The translations under genes and the position numbers were made by a program. From positions 1 to 64,000 of the forward strand of contig NZ_JACBXS010000011.1 in the NCBI RefSeq assembly GCF_013415485.1: DNA of 64,000 bases. Direction: 5' to 3'. Every line of letters starts with the position of its first letter. The first letter of the stretch is position 1. Below the pieces are notes generated by a model, which did no database searches, was not told the origin of the DNA, and saw only the letters and a list, made by a program, of their open reading frames with translations. Below are positions 45,910 to 55,673 of the stretch, one piece after another. Source of the stretch: Rhabdonatronobacter sediminivivens (GTDB taxonomy: Bacteria > Pseudomonadota > Alphaproteobacteria > Rhodobacterales > Rhodobacteraceae).

Positions 45910-47049
45910 ATGCCGATGACCGACCCCGCTCTGGATGTCTTCTTTCACCCCGATGTGCTGGGCGCCCGCGTCCCTGACGGGCTGTTCGAAAAGCCGGCCT
46001 CGCCGCTTCTGGCCCATCAGGTGCCCTTTGCCGAAGGCCCCGAACGCATCGCCAACATCCGCTCGGTGCTGGAGCGTGGCCCTTCGGCCCATCGGTTCCG
46101 CTGGCATGAGGGGCGCCATGCCACCGATGCCGAGATCCTGCGCGTGCACACAGCCGCCTATCTGGACGCCTTGCACGCTGCCGATGCCAAGGGGCACTGG
46201 TTCACCGCCACCACCTGCCTGCCCGCCGGGGGTCTGCGCGTGGTGCGTGCGGGGGCGGGCACGGTGCTGGCCGCGCTGGATGCCATTCTGGGGGGGCAGA
46301 CCGGCATGGCCTATGCGGTGGTCCGCCCGCCCGGCCACCATGCAGGCCCGGATGTGGCCGATGGCTATTGCTTCTTGAACGGCGCGGCGATGGCGGCTGA
46401 ACGCGCGCGCGATGCAGGCTGCGCGCGCGTGGCAATCGTGGATTGGGATGTCCACCACGGCAATGGCACCCAGGCCGTGTTCTACGACCGTGCGGATGTG
46501 CTGACGGTGTCACTCCACATGAACCACGGCGCCTGGTCCCCCGAAACCCACCCCCAGACCGGCGAGGTGGCCGAGATCGGCACCGGCCCGGGCCGGGGCT
46601 ACAACCTGAACCTGCCGCTGCCCTTCGGATCGGGCGATGCGGCGATGATCGCCCTCATGCACCGCGTGGTCCTGCCCGCGCTGCGGCGTTTTGCGCCGGA
46701 TCTGATCATCGTGTCAAACGGTCAGGATGCCAGCCAGTTCGACCCGAATGGGCGCCAGCTTGTCAGCATGGCGGGGTTCCATGCCCTTGCCGCGCAAATG
46801 GCAGCGCTGTCCGCGGACCTGGACCTGCGCGGCATGCTCGTTGTGCAGGAAGGGGGATATAACCCCGCCTACACGGGCTTTTGCGCCTATGCCACGGCGC
46901 TGGGCTTCCTGGGCGCGCCGCTCGATCTGTCGGACCCGCTGGCCTATTACCCCGAGGATCAGGCCGCCGCAGCGCAGGCCGTGACCGCAGTTGTGGCGCG
47001 CCATCCGCTGCTGGATCCTGACGGGCAGTGGGCGCCGGATCGCGGCTGA
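45910..47049 (+). CDS. Class II histone-deacetylase-like amidohydrolase
   Basis: A 379-residue zinc deacetylase of the HDAC/acetylpolyamine amidohydrolase superfamily. Active-site motifs are intact: RPPGHHA (general-base His pair), DWDVHHGNGT (zinc Asp and His), NGQDASQFDP (zinc Asp) and the tyrosine in QEGGYN. In bacteria these remove acetyl groups from small amines. The ribosome binding site AGGA supports ATG 45910. Its partner M24 enzyme could supply an N-acetylated product. Confidence 0.92.
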   Translation: MPMTDPALDVFFHPDVLGARVPDGLFEKPASPLLAHQVPFAEGPERIANIRSVLERGPSAHRFRWHEGRHATDAEILRVHTAAYLDALHAADAKGHWFTATTCLPAGGLRVVRAGAGTVLAALDAILGGQTGMAYAVVRPPGHHAGPDVADGYCFLNGAAMAAERARDAGCARVAIVDWDVHHGNGTQAVFYDRADVLTVSLHMNHGAWSPETHPQTGEVAEIGTGPGRGYNLNLPLPFGSGDAAMIALMHRVVLPALRRFAPDLIIVSNGQDASQFDPNGRQLVSMAGFHALAAQMAALSADLDLRGMLVVQEGGYNPAYTGFCAYATALGFLGAPLDLSDPLAYYPEDQAAAAQAVTAVVARHPLLDPDGQWAPDRG

Positions 47050-47106
47050 TCATTTGGGGCGCGGTTCCGGGGGGCGCGGTGCCTGCGCTGTCGCTGCCCG
47101 GGCAGG

Positions 47107-48339
47107 TCACGCCCGGCGGCGGGCCTCGCCAAGCAGGACCAATGCTGCGATGCCCAGGGCTGCCCCGAACAGCATCATCGATGCGCCCAGGTCTTCCATC
47201 AACTCTGGCCGCAGCGCCAGCGCTCCGGCCAGCGCCACCATGACCACCCCGCCAATCAGCTTGAGCGCGCGGCCATGGCGTTCGCCCATGCGGCCCAGGC
47301 TCATGCCGGTGATGGCCAGGGCAAAGATCATCAACTCGACCCCCAGATAGATCAGCACATAGAGCGCCAGCAGGCCCCAGAACCCGGCCCCCGTGGTCAC
47401 GCCGCGCTCGGCCAGGATGCCGGACCAGACCACCGGAAACCCTGCCGTGCAGGGCAGTTCCACCAGCGCAATCCCCGCCGCCATGGCGACCGTTGCCGCC
47501 ATCAGCGCAGGTGTGCCAAGGTCCTCCTGCCGCAGGCGGCGGATACGCGCATAGATACCGGGTTTCTGCCCTTCAGGGATGGAGAAGCTGATCCCGCGCC
47601 CGTACCAGAGGTAATCCTTGATGCTGACCAGCCCGAAGCCCAGCGCAAACAGCGCCACCGCCCAGCGCACCCAGGGCAGCGCAAAGGCCCAGGCCATGAC
47701 GCTGAACAGCCCGGCGATGAAGGCACCATAGATCAGCGCCGTGGTCAGCAGGAAGCTGACCCCCACCACCGCCACCCGCCTGCGCGACCCCGAGGCGATG
47801 ACCATGCCCAGAAGGAGGGTCAGCACCCAGAGCGAACAGGGGTTGAAGCCATCCACAAAGGCGATCAGCACCGTGACCCCGGCCAGCGGGGCCGCGCTTG
47901 GGTCCACCGGGCCCAGGACCGGCAGGCGCAGGGCGCTGTCGGTGGCGGTTTCGGTGCCTGAAAGCGCGGCCTCGACCGCCGCTTCGATCTCGGCGCGCAG
48001 CCTGGGCGTGTCACCGACCCAGGCCCGTTTGCCCAGCATCAGCGTGGGCACGAATTCAGCCCGGATGCCGCGCTCGGCGGCCATCGTGTCAAAGCGCGTG
48101 TGGTAGCGGTCCGAGCCTGAAAGCTCCATCAATTCGACGCGCAGGCCCGGAAAGCGTTCTTCCAGCCCGTCAATCCAGGGCTTCTGGCGGATGCAGACCG
48201 GGCAGGTCAGGCTCCAGAACACATGCAATACGGGGCCGTTGGTGTCCGGCGCCGCGGCCCTTGCCGGGGCAAGGCTGGCCGGCAGTGCCGCCAACACCAG
48301 CCACAGGATGACAAGCACCCGCGTCACGCCCAGCCACAC
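47107..48339 (-). CDS. Thioredoxin-like/DsbD (CcdA-type) membrane redox protein
   Basis: A 410-residue protein: signal peptide, a periplasmic glutaredoxin/thioredoxin domain with Cys46-Pro-Val-Cys49 (FWSLTCPVCIRQK), then about eight membrane segments with one cysteine in each half (FVDGFNPCSLW and ELPCTAGFPVVW), the CcdA/DsbD pattern. It would move reducing equivalents from the cytoplasm to the periplasm. It is the last gene of the run acyl-CoA synthetase, E1, E2, acyl carrier protein, five bases beyond the latter. Confidence 0.85.
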   Translation of the reverse strand: MWLGVTRVLVILWLVLAALPASLAPARAAAPDTNGPVLHVFWSLTCPVCIRQKPWIDGLEERFPGLRVELMELSGSDRYHTRFDTMAAERGIRAEFVPTLMLGKRAWVGDTPRLRAEIEAAVEAALSGTETATDSALRLPVLGPVDPSAAPLAGVTVLIAFVDGFNPCSLWVLTLLLGMVIASGSRRRVAVVGVSFLLTTALIYGAFIAGLFSVMAWAFALPWVRWAVALFALGFGLVSIKDYLWYGRGISFSIPEGQKPGIYARIRRLRQEDLGTPALMAATVAMAAGIALVELPCTAGFPVVWSGILAERGVTTGAGFWGLLALYVLIYLGVELMIFALAITGMSLGRMGERHGRALKLIGGVVMVALAGALALRPELMEDLGASMMLFGAALGIAALVLLGEARRRA

Positions 48340-48344
48340 GCCCG

Positions 48345-48593
48345 TCAGCCCGCCAGCGCCCGGCCCAGATAGCGCACGGCCTTTGCAGTGGTGGCCAGTT
48401 CGGGGTAATCCGACTCCGGGATCGGCAGGCCGAAGCGCTTGTGCAAGGCGCTGACCAGGTTCAGGAAATCCATGGAATCCAGGCCCAGATCGTCCTGCAT
48501 ATGCGCGTCATCCTCCAACGTATCCGGGTCGATGTCCGGGGCGACCGAGGTCAGATCCTCGATGAAGGCGGCGCGGATGTCTTCGGGGGTCAT
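48345..48593 (-). CDS. Stand-alone acyl carrier protein
   Basis: An acidic 82-residue acyl carrier protein with the phosphopantetheine site DDLGLDSMDFLNLV (Ser40). It is not the fatty-acid synthesis AcpP, which would sit beside fabD, fabG or fabF. It overlaps the E2 gene by four bases, so it is made together with the 2-oxoacid dehydrogenase complex. It may carry the acyl group from E2 or from the synthetase; this is inferred from context. Confidence 0.9.
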   Translation of the reverse strand: MTPEDIRAAFIEDLTSVAPDIDPDTLEDDAHMQDDLGLDSMDFLNLVSALHKRFGLPIPESDYPELATTAKAVRYLGRALAG

Positions 48594-49813
48594 AGCGTGT
48601 CTGGCTCCTGCAGCAGTCGGTCGATTTCGGCAAGGAATGTGGCGCCGCGGCGGCCATCGCTGACACGGTGATCGGCGGCCAGCGTTGCGGTGACGCAGAC
48701 CCGCGCGGCCACGCTTCCGTCATGCACCACGGGCGCCGGGCGCGGGCTGCCAAAGCCCACCAGCGCCACCTGCGGCGGGTAGATGACGCCGAACAGCGCA
48801 TCCACCCCGTTTTCGCCCAGGCTGGAAATGGTGACGGTGCCCTGCGTGATTTCGCTGTTGCGCAAACGCCCGGTGCGGGTGCGGGCGACCAGATCACGCA
48901 TTGCGGCCATGATGTCATCAAGGCTCTTCTCGCGCGCATCCATGATCGCGGGCGCAATCAGCCCGCCGCCGCGCATGGCCACCGCCATGCCGCAATTGAT
49001 GGTGTCCGAGGGCGCGTAATCCCCGCCCTCGAAACGGCCATTGAGTTCCGGCACCTTCGCCAGCGCCCGCACCGTGGCGCGGATCAGCAGCGCCCCCATC
49101 AGCAAGCGCCTGTCGGGGCTGCGTTCGGCGTTGGTCGCGGCCAGCCAGTCCTGCGCCGCCTGCAGGTCGATCCGGTGCGAAAGGTAGTAATGCGGGATTT
49201 CCCGCTTGGCGCGCGACATGGCAGCAGCAATGGCGCGGCGCATTTCAGCCATGTCGAGGCCCGGCTTGCCTTTTGCGGCTGGTTTCCCGGAAGCCTTCGC
49301 ATGCGCCTCGACATCCGCCAGAAGCACCGCCCCGCCGGGGCCGGAGCCTGGCACATCGCTCAGATCAAGCCCCACTTCCGCAGCCCGCGCCTTGGCGGCG
49401 GGCGAGGCCAATGCTCCTGATGGCACCCTGCCCGGTGCCCTGGCACCGGGCGGCGCCCCCGAAGCGCCATGGGAGGGTGGGCGGGGCGCTGAGGGGGCGC
49501 TTTCTGGCGTGGGCGGTGTCACGGGCGCAGCGGGCTCCGGTTCGGGAGCCGCTTCGGGCGTCTCGTCCTCCACTTCGCCCGGCTTGCGGATGCGCGCCAG
49601 CGGCGCACCCACGGGCAGGGTCTGGCCGGGTGCGGCGATAAGTTCCACCACCTCACCCGACTCAAAAATCTCGATCTCGATGGCACCCTTCTGGGTTTCC
49701 ACCACCGCGACGATATCGCCGCGCGCCAGCCGGTCGCCCGGCCCCACCAGCCATTCGGCCAGCTTCCCGCTCTCCATGTCGGCGCCCAGCGAGGGCATGG
49801 TGAAGATGCTCAT
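48590..49813 (-). CDS. 2-oxoacid dehydrogenase E2 (dihydrolipoyl acyltransferase)
   Basis: A 407-residue E2: lipoyl domain with Lys42 in [12 protein letters not shown], a Pro/Ala linker (residues 82-132), a peripheral subunit-binding domain ([20 protein letters not shown]), and the catalytic domain ending with HRVSDG, the HxxxDG active-site motif. Residues about 105-120 of the linker are encoded by a palindromic repeat that also occurs at 61916-61963. The start overlaps E1 by four bases. No E3 gene is nearby, so the common cellular lipoamide dehydrogenase is presumably used. Confidence 0.93.
   Translation of the reverse strand: MSIFTMPSLGADMESGKLAEWLVGPGDRLARGDIVAVVETQKGAIEIEIFESGEVVELIAAPGQTLPVGAPLARIRKPGEVEDETPEAAPEPEPAAPVTPPTPESAPSAPRPPSHGASGAPPGARAPGRVPSGALASPAAKARAAEVGLDLSDVPGSGPGGAVLLADVEAHAKASGKPAAKGKPGLDMAEMRRAIAAAMSRAKREIPHYYLSHRIDLQAAQDWLAATNAERSPDRRLLMGALLIRATVRALAKVPELNGRFEGGDYAPSDTINCGMAVAMRGGGLIAPAIMDAREKSLDDIMAAMRDLVARTRTGRLRNSEITQGTVTISSLGENGVDALFGVIYPPQVALVGFGSPRPAPVVHDGSVAARVCVTATLAADHRVSDGRRGATFLAEIDRLLQEPDTL
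49453..49500. repeat. Palindrome with four GGG tracts, copy inside the E2 gene
   Basis: This 48-base GC palindrome (GCGCCCCC ends) is 46/48 identical to the reverse complement of 61916-61963. The plus strand carries GGGAGGGTGGGCGGG at 49471-49485. It lies wholly in the E2 coding sequence, in frame, and encodes part of the interdomain linker, where extra residues are tolerated. Confidence 0.85.
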
Positions 49814-51801
49814 TTGCCCACTCCCGGCAACGCCTTCACCGCCGCCACGATATCCGCGACCTGCGGCAGCGCCGCGGTTTCCAGATGCTTCGGATAGGGC
49901 ACCGGCACCTCGGCGGAACAGACCCGGCCCACCGGCGCGTCCAGATGCCAGAAACACGCCTCCTGCACGCGCGCCGCAATCTCCCCGGCCAGCGATCCCG
50001 TGCGCCAGCCTTCATCCACCACCACCGCGCGCCGCGTGCGGGCGACCGAGTCCATGATGGTTTCATCGTCGATGGGGCGCAGGCTGCGCAGGTCGATCAC
50101 CTCGGTCTCGATCCCGTCCCCGGCCAGCGCCTCGGCCGCTTCCAGCGCCTTCCACAGGCTGTAGCTCCAGGCAATCAGGGTCACATCGCGCCCCTTGCGG
50201 CGCACCATCGCGCGGTCGATATCCACCGGCCCGGCGTTGTCGGGCAACTGCCCGGCCATATTGTAGAGCATCACATGCTCAAACAGGATCACCGGGTCAG
50301 GCTCCTGCAGCGCGGTCCAGAGCATGCCCCGCGCATCTTCCAGCGTTGCCGGTGCCACCACCCGCAGCCCCGGAATATGGGCGTAGTAATTCTCCAGCGA
50401 ATGCGAGTGCTGCGCCGCCAGTTGTCGCCCCGCGCCGGTGGCCATGCGGATCACCAGCGGCACGCCGAACTGTCCGCCGGACATGTGGCGCATGGTGGCC
50501 GCCGTGTTCAGGATCTGATCCAGCGCCAGCAACGAGAAGTTGACCGTCATGATCTCGACGATCGGGCGCATCCCGGCCATGGCGGCACCGATGCCCGCAC
50601 CGGTAAAGCCGCCCTCGGCCAGCGGAGTATCCCGAATGCGCCCTTCGCCGAATTCCTTCAACAGCCCCATGGACACCGCATAGCACCCGCCATAGGCGCC
50701 GATATCCTCGCCCATCATGAACACGCGCTCGTCGCGCAACAGCGCATCGGTGATCGCCGCGCGGCAACAGTCGCGATAGGTGCTGTCCACCAGCTTGCCG
50801 GGCGCCACGGGTTCGGGCGGGGCGGGGCGTTCCCCGGCGACCGTATGGCGGGTCAGGTCTTCGACCGGCTCCCACGGGGCCTGTTCGCAGGCGGCGACGG
50901 CATTGCGCAACTGCGCCTCTACCTCTGCCTCGATGGCGTCGATTTCCTCTTGCCGGACCAGCCCGTTCTCCAGCAGCCACGACTGGTAACGGGTGATGGG
51001 CGAGCGCTTGCGCCATTCGGCGACCTCGGACTTGTCGCGGTACTTCTCGGCGTCGAACATGGAATGCGGGCGGGTGCGATAGGTCTGGCAGTGCAGGAAT
51101 TGCGGTCCTTCGCCCGCGCGGGCCGCCGCCACCAGCCGTCGCGCGACAGCCTCGACCGCCACCACATCATTGCCATCCACCGACTCGGCGTGCATCCCGT
51201 AACTGGCGGCGCGGGCAGCGAAATCGGTATTGGCCTGCACGCGCTCCACCGCCGTGCCCATGGCATAGAGGTTGTTTTCCAGCACGAAGAACACCGGTAG
51301 CTTCCACAGCGCAGCCAGGTTCATGGCCTCGTGGAACGCGCCTTCGGCCAGCGCGCCATCGCCAAAGAAACAGACGGTGATCCGGTCTGCGCCTTGCATC
51401 GCATCGCCCAGCCCCAGCCCCACGGCCAGCGGCAACCCGCCGCCGACGATGGCATTGCCGCCATAGAGGTTGGTCTCATGGTCAAAGAGATGCATCGACC
51501 CGCCGCGCCCGCCCGCGCAGCCGGTGGCCTTGCCGTACATTTCCGCCAGCGCGGATTCCATGCTCATCCCGCGCGCCAGCGCATGGCCGTGTTCACGGTA
51601 GGTGGACACCACGCGGTCGCGTTCCTCTAGCGCCGCAGAGACGCCCACCGCCACCGCTTCCTCGCCATCATAAAGGTGCAGGAAGCCGCGGATATGCTCC
51701 TGCGTGTAAAGCTCGTAGCTCTTTTCCTCGAACCGCCGGATACGGATCATGCCGCGCAGCAGGTCCAGCGCGTGGACGTGGTCCAGTTTCACCTTGGTCA
51801 T
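49810..51801 (-). CDS. Fused alpha/beta E1 of a pyruvate/acetoin-type dehydrogenase
   Basis: A 663-residue thiamine-diphosphate enzyme with alpha and beta E1 parts in one chain. The alpha half (residues 1-320) has [11 protein letters not shown] and the ThDP motif [20 protein letters not shown] followed by ENN; the beta half (about 345-655) has [10 protein letters not shown] and [20 protein letters not shown]. In the acetoin/branched-chain family these are usually separate genes. It is preceded by an acyl-CoA synthetase and followed by E2 and an acyl carrier protein. The 2-oxo substrate is not evident. Confidence 0.93.
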   Translation of the reverse strand: MTKVKLDHVHALDLLRGMIRIRRFEEKSYELYTQEHIRGFLHLYDGEEAVAVGVSAALEERDRVVSTYREHGHALARGMSMESALAEMYGKATGCAGGRGGSMHLFDHETNLYGGNAIVGGGLPLAVGLGLGDAMQGADRITVCFFGDGALAEGAFHEAMNLAALWKLPVFFVLENNLYAMGTAVERVQANTDFAARAASYGMHAESVDGNDVVAVEAVARRLVAAARAGEGPQFLHCQTYRTRPHSMFDAEKYRDKSEVAEWRKRSPITRYQSWLLENGLVRQEEIDAIEAEVEAQLRNAVAACEQAPWEPVEDLTRHTVAGERPAPPEPVAPGKLVDSTYRDCCRAAITDALLRDERVFMMGEDIGAYGGCYAVSMGLLKEFGEGRIRDTPLAEGGFTGAGIGAAMAGMRPIVEIMTVNFSLLALDQILNTAATMRHMSGGQFGVPLVIRMATGAGRQLAAQHSHSLENYYAHIPGLRVVAPATLEDARGMLWTALQEPDPVILFEHVMLYNMAGQLPDNAGPVDIDRAMVRRKGRDVTLIAWSYSLWKALEAAEALAGDGIETEVIDLRSLRPIDDETIMDSVARTRRAVVVDEGWRTGSLAGEIAARVQEACFWHLDAPVGRVCSAEVPVPYPKHLETAALPQVADIVAAVKALPGVGK

Positions 51802-53528
51802 TTGGAATCCCCCTCCAGCGTGGACAGATCGCCCTCGGGCAGGCCCAACTCGCGCGCGCGCAGCAGGCGGCGCATGATCTTGCCCGAGCGTGTGCGGGGC
51901 AGCTTCTCGCGAAACACGATCTCGCGCGGGGCGACGGCGGGGCCAAGGCGCTTGCGCGCATGGCCCCTGAGTTCGCGCTCGAGCGCGTCTCCGGCCTCGA
52001 AGCCCGCTTTCAGGGTCACGAAGGCCTTGACCAGCTCGCCCGCCGTTTCATCCGGCACGCCGATCACCGCAGCCTCGGCCACGGCTTCATGTTCGATCAG
52101 GGCGCTTTCCACCTCGAACGGGCCGATCAGGTGCCCGGCAGACTTGATCAGGTCATCGGCGCGGCCCACGAACCAGAAATACCCGTCCGGATCGCGCATC
52201 GCCAGATCGCCCGTCAGATACCAGCCGCCTTTGAACACCTTGGCGTAGCGCTCGGGCTGGCCCAGATATTCGCGCATCATCGACGGCCAGCCGGGGCGCA
52301 GCGCCAGCTCGCCGATCTCGCCGTCGGGGAGTTCTGTGACGCTCTCGCCCTCCACCTGTACGATCCCGGCCTCGATCCCCGGAAGGGGCTTGCCCATGGC
52401 GCCGGGCTTGATGCCCATCTCGGCGGTATTGGCGATCATGATGCCGCCGGTTTCCGACTGCCACCAGTTGTCATGGAAGGGCAGGCCAAAGACCTGCTGG
52501 CCCCAGAGCACGCATTCGGCGTTCAGCGGCTCACCGACCGAGGCGAGAAACCGCAGCGCGCTGAAATCGTGCCCCTCTGCGGCCTTCGGCCCTGCGCGCA
52601 TCATCATGCGGATCGCCGTCGGCGCTGTGTACCAGACCTGCACGCGCTCGTTCTCCAGGATCGCATACCAGCGCTCAAGGTCGAATTCGGCCTCGTCCAC
52701 CACCATGGTCACGCGGTTGCACAGGGGCGAGATGATGCCGTAGCTCATCCCCGTCACCCAGCCCGGATCGGCGGTGCACCAGTAGACATCGCCCGGGCGC
52801 AGGTCCAGCGCCAGACGCCCGGTTTCCGAATGCGCCACCACCGCCTGATGGACATGCACCACCCCCTTGGGCAGGCCGGTGGTGCCCGAGGTGAAGTGCA
52901 GAAGCGCCATGTCCTCGGGGTCGGTGGACACGGTGTCGAAATGCTCCGAGGCTGCGGCCATGGCCGGGCCCAGCGCGACGCAGCCCTCGGGCGCGTCATT
53001 GCCCACGATCAGCACCAGCTTCAGCCCCGGCATCTCGGCGCGCCATGGCGCCACCTTGCGCTTGTAATGTGCGGCGGTGGTCACCAGCACGCTGGCCGCG
53101 CCGATCTCCATGCGCGCGCGCACGGGTTCCGGGCCGAAGGCGGCAAAGAGCGGGCTGACCACCACACCGGCTTTCAGCGCCCCCAACGTCGCGGCATAGA
53201 GCGCCGGTATCCGGCCCGCCAGCAGGAACAGCCGTTCGCCACGGGTGACCCCATGCGCGCGCAGCACATGGGCAAAGCGCGCGGCATCGGCGGCCAGATC
53301 ACGATAGCTCAGAACATGCCGGGTGCCGTCCTTGCCAAGCCAGATCAGCGCCGCCTGATCGCCATGCCCAGCCGCGACATGCCGGTCCAGCGCCTCATGC
53401 GCGATGTTCAGCCCGCCATCTGCAAGCCCCTGCAGCCGCCTGCGGGCGGCCTCCCATCCTGTGGGCTGCTGCTGCCGCCGCCGCGTGGCGTCTTGCGGCG
53501 CGGGTTTGGAAATGAACTGCGGTGTCAT
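51798..53528 (-). CDS. Acetyl/acyl-CoA synthetase (AMP-forming)
   Basis: A 576-residue ANL-superfamily ligase with the P-loop [18 protein letters not shown], the adenylate motif [20 protein letters not shown] and the C-terminal catalytic lysine in [11 protein letters not shown]. It resembles the AcsA/AcuA-type acetyl-CoA synthetases that lack the long N-terminal extension. Strong GGAGGGGGGG ribosome binding site at ATG 53526-53528. First gene of the operon with E1, E2, acyl carrier protein and the DsbD-like protein. Confidence 0.92.
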   Translation of the reverse strand: MTPQFISKPAPQDATRRRQQQPTGWEAARRRLQGLADGGLNIAHEALDRHVAAGHGDQAALIWLGKDGTRHVLSYRDLAADAARFAHVLRAHGVTRGERLFLLAGRIPALYAATLGALKAGVVVSPLFAAFGPEPVRARMEIGAASVLVTTAAHYKRKVAPWRAEMPGLKLVLIVGNDAPEGCVALGPAMAAASEHFDTVSTDPEDMALLHFTSGTTGLPKGVVHVHQAVVAHSETGRLALDLRPGDVYWCTADPGWVTGMSYGIISPLCNRVTMVVDEAEFDLERWYAILENERVQVWYTAPTAIRMMMRAGPKAAEGHDFSALRFLASVGEPLNAECVLWGQQVFGLPFHDNWWQSETGGIMIANTAEMGIKPGAMGKPLPGIEAGIVQVEGESVTELPDGEIGELALRPGWPSMMREYLGQPERYAKVFKGGWYLTGDLAMRDPDGYFWFVGRADDLIKSAGHLIGPFEVESALIEHEAVAEAAVIGVPDETAGELVKAFVTLKAGFEAGDALERELRGHARKRLGPAVAPREIVFREKLPRTRSGKIMRRLLRARELGLPEGDLSTLEGDSK

Positions 53529-53745
53529 GGCCCCCCCTCCCCGGGTGCGTATGCGCGGCGCGTCCTTCGCCCGTGGCCGCACATCTGGCGGTCAGCGGGA
53601 TCACGGCAAAGGGTGACGGCGAATCGCCGGGTTGTCCTTGACGCAGATCAGGGGGAATGGATATCGCCGGGGTCCACAAGGGCCTGACCGGGACACAAGG
53701 CCCCGGGTTGCGGACAAGGCCCCGGGTTGCGGACAAAGCCCCGCG
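53529..53745. other. Non-coding gap upstream of the acyl-CoA synthetase
   Basis: About 217 bases without a convincing gene. It must hold the promoter of the minus-strand synthetase operon and the 3' flank of the subtilase gene. The only structure seen is a 19-base tandem repeat at its right end. Confidence 0.5.
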
Positions 53746-53751
53746 TTACAG
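53695..53751. repeat. 19-bp tandem repeat, three units
   Basis: ACAAGGCCCCGGGTTGCGG occurs twice exactly (53695-53713, 53714-53732) and a third time with changes (from 53733), running into the stop codon of the subtilase gene. Head-to-tail with no spacers; probably slippage. Confidence 0.85.
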
Positions 53752-55449
53752 GCCGTCACGCCAGGGCAGGGGGCCTATATCCGCCAGGACCGGCGGTGCG
53801 CCTGCGTGCCCTTGCGCTGAAGCGGCGGCGACGATGGACGCGCGGTCGGTCAGGTCAGCGCCTGCGGCCAGTTGCATCGCCAGCCAGCGCGTGGCGCGTG
53901 GCGCGGCCAGGCTGGTGCCGCTGGACCTTTGCAGCGCCCTGCCGCGGCTGGCCGGGACCAGCAGGCCGGGCATGTTGGCGCTGCGATCCGCCGGGGCCAG
54001 CAGGTCGCCGGGGCTTCCATCCTCCAGCAGCCCGCCATAGGGCGGCAGACCCTGCCCCCCGCGCCCATGGGCGGCCCCCACCCGCAGTTGCGTCTGCCCG
54101 GTCGCCAGCGCATTGACCGTGCCGTTGCGCCGCACGGCTGTTGCGCCCGGGGGCAGGTTGTCCGGGTCGGCCTCGGGCCAGTGGCCATCGGGGGTGCGGC
54201 GCCGGTATCCTTCAGCCACCAGCCCGGATTGCCGCCCGCCGGGGCGGAAACCGGGCAGGGTATCATCGCGCTGCACGGCTATGGTGCAGGGGCCGGGGCT
54301 GTCGGCGCAGAGCGTGATCCGCCAGCACCCGGGCGGGGCCGTGGGCGCGCCGGGGGCCGCAGGGCGGGTGGGCGGCACGATCAGCGTCAGCCGCTGGCGC
54401 CAGTGATCGCCCCCCGCAGGGAGGGTCTGCAGCATCAGCCGTGCAGCCTCGTGCCCTGTGTCATCCAGCAGCCGCGCCAGCCCGGGGCCGCCGAACTGCG
54501 TGGCGATGGCGCTGCCCCCGGGGCGTTGCAGCGTCAGGCGCAGCGGCGGCTGGGGCAGGGGGGATGCAGGGCCCCAAAGCTCCAGCGCCGAAGGGGTCCG
54601 GTCATCGGGGGGCAGGTGCCACTGCATGGTCCCGCCCGGGGCCAGCGTGCCGCGCAAGCGCCCTTGGCGGCTGTTGCCGCTGGGCAGGATGAACTGAACC
54701 GGACCCAGCAACGGATCCGGCTGGCTGGCCACGCTGTCCTGCAGCTGCGTGACCAGCGCGCTGCCGTCAAGACTGCCCGCCGTCAGCCCCATGGACAGGT
54801 TGATCACCACCGGCAGCTTCTGCCCCAGCGCCCGGGCCAGCGCCCGCGCCCGGGCCAGAATGTAGAAAACCGCCGCCTGGATGAACAGCGGCGAGAAACT
54901 GCCCGAGGTATCGGCCACGCTGAAATCCGGCAGCGACACGGCGATCAGCGGATGATCCAGCCCTTGCGGATCCCCGGGCGCGAAACCCGCCGCAAGCGCC
55001 GTCACCGCCGCGCCATGGCTGGCCATGCGCTGCAAGTCCACGCCACCGCGCCGGGCCGGGTCGATCACCCCGAACCGGCGATAGACCTGCGCTTCGCCCC
55101 GCCGTGCCCCGGTGCCCAGGCGATAGTGGTCGATGGCATGGCCGCGCAGCTCCTGACCAAAGGCGATATCGCAGCGCCGGTCCTGCGCCGGGGCGTCCTG
55201 CAGCCAGATCGCCGCCACCCGGCTGTGCCCGGAGGCGGTGGTCAGCAGCCGATGCGCAAAGGGGATGGCATGGTCGATCACCCCGATCACCGCGCAGCGC
55301 CCCGGGTCTGGCGGCAGGGCCTGCGGTGACAGGAATTCCGGATCATCGACCAGCGGCAGCCCGGGGCGGATCAGCGCGTCAGGGGGCACAAAGCCGGGCA
55401 GCCGGTCGATCAGCGCGCGGTATTTCTCCAGCGTGGCCTGGGCAATCAT
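53746..55449 (-). CDS. S8 family (subtilase-like) serine peptidase
   Basis: A 567-residue subtilase. The triad is visible as Asp59 (VIGVIDHAIPFAH), His145 (MASHGAAVTALAAG) and Ser513 (SSGTSLAAP). There is no signal peptide or propeptide, and a beta-rich insert of about 200 residues separates the His and Ser parts. It overlaps the small upstream gene by four bases and is third in a set with a haloperoxidase/PAP2 enzyme. It may process a partner in the cassette; the Asn-Ser-Tyr repeat of the haloperoxidase is one candidate. Confidence 0.88.
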   Translation of the reverse strand: MIAQATLEKYRALIDRLPGFVPPDALIRPGLPLVDDPEFLSPQALPPDPGRCAVIGVIDHAIPFAHRLLTTASGHSRVAAIWLQDAPAQDRRCDIAFGQELRGHAIDHYRLGTGARRGEAQVYRRFGVIDPARRGGVDLQRMASHGAAVTALAAGFAPGDPQGLDHPLIAVSLPDFSVADTSGSFSPLFIQAAVFYILARARALARALGQKLPVVINLSMGLTAGSLDGSALVTQLQDSVASQPDPLLGPVQFILPSGNSRQGRLRGTLAPGGTMQWHLPPDDRTPSALELWGPASPLPQPPLRLTLQRPGGSAIATQFGGPGLARLLDDTGHEAARLMLQTLPAGGDHWRQRLTLIVPPTRPAAPGAPTAPPGCWRITLCADSPGPCTIAVQRDDTLPGFRPGGRQSGLVAEGYRRRTPDGHWPEADPDNLPPGATAVRRNGTVNALATGQTQLRVGAAHGRGGQGLPPYGGLLEDGSPGDLLAPADRSANMPGLLVPASRGRALQRSSGTSLAAPRATRWLAMQLAAGADLTDRASIVAAASAQGHAGAPPVLADIGPLPWRDGL

Positions 55450-55673
55450 GGGTCAAGCGCCGCGGTGATCAGTGCTTCCAGCGCGCCGCAGGCGGCCTGT
55501 TCGGTGGCCGGATCGGGCGCCGAGGCCGCGCAACCCGGCCAGAGGGCGGGCGGTGCGCCGACCTGCGCGCCGGGCGCCTGGGGCGGGTGCAGCATGTAAT
55601 CGGTCAGGGGGGCGCCGGTCGCGCCGATGCGGTCGGCCTCGTGCTGCGGTGCGGGGGTCCAGGTCAGCTCCAT
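55446..55673 (-). CDS. Small protein of unknown function in the haloperoxidase-subtilase cassette
   Basis: A 75-residue acidic protein (MELTWTPAPQHEADRIG...) rich in Ala and Pro with two cysteines (PGCAAS, AACGAL). No family recognised. The start chosen overlaps the haloperoxidase stop by ten bases; an ATG four codons upstream is possible. Its stop overlaps the subtilase start. The tight packing on both sides supports a real gene. Confidence 0.6.
   Translation of the reverse strand: MELTWTPAPQHEADRIGATGAPLTDYMLHPPQAPGAQVGAPPALWPGCAASAPDPATEQAACGALEALITAALDP

Noticed and set aside
53695..53751. Possible CRISPR-like repeats
   Set aside because: The units are head to tail with no spacers and no cas genes are present.
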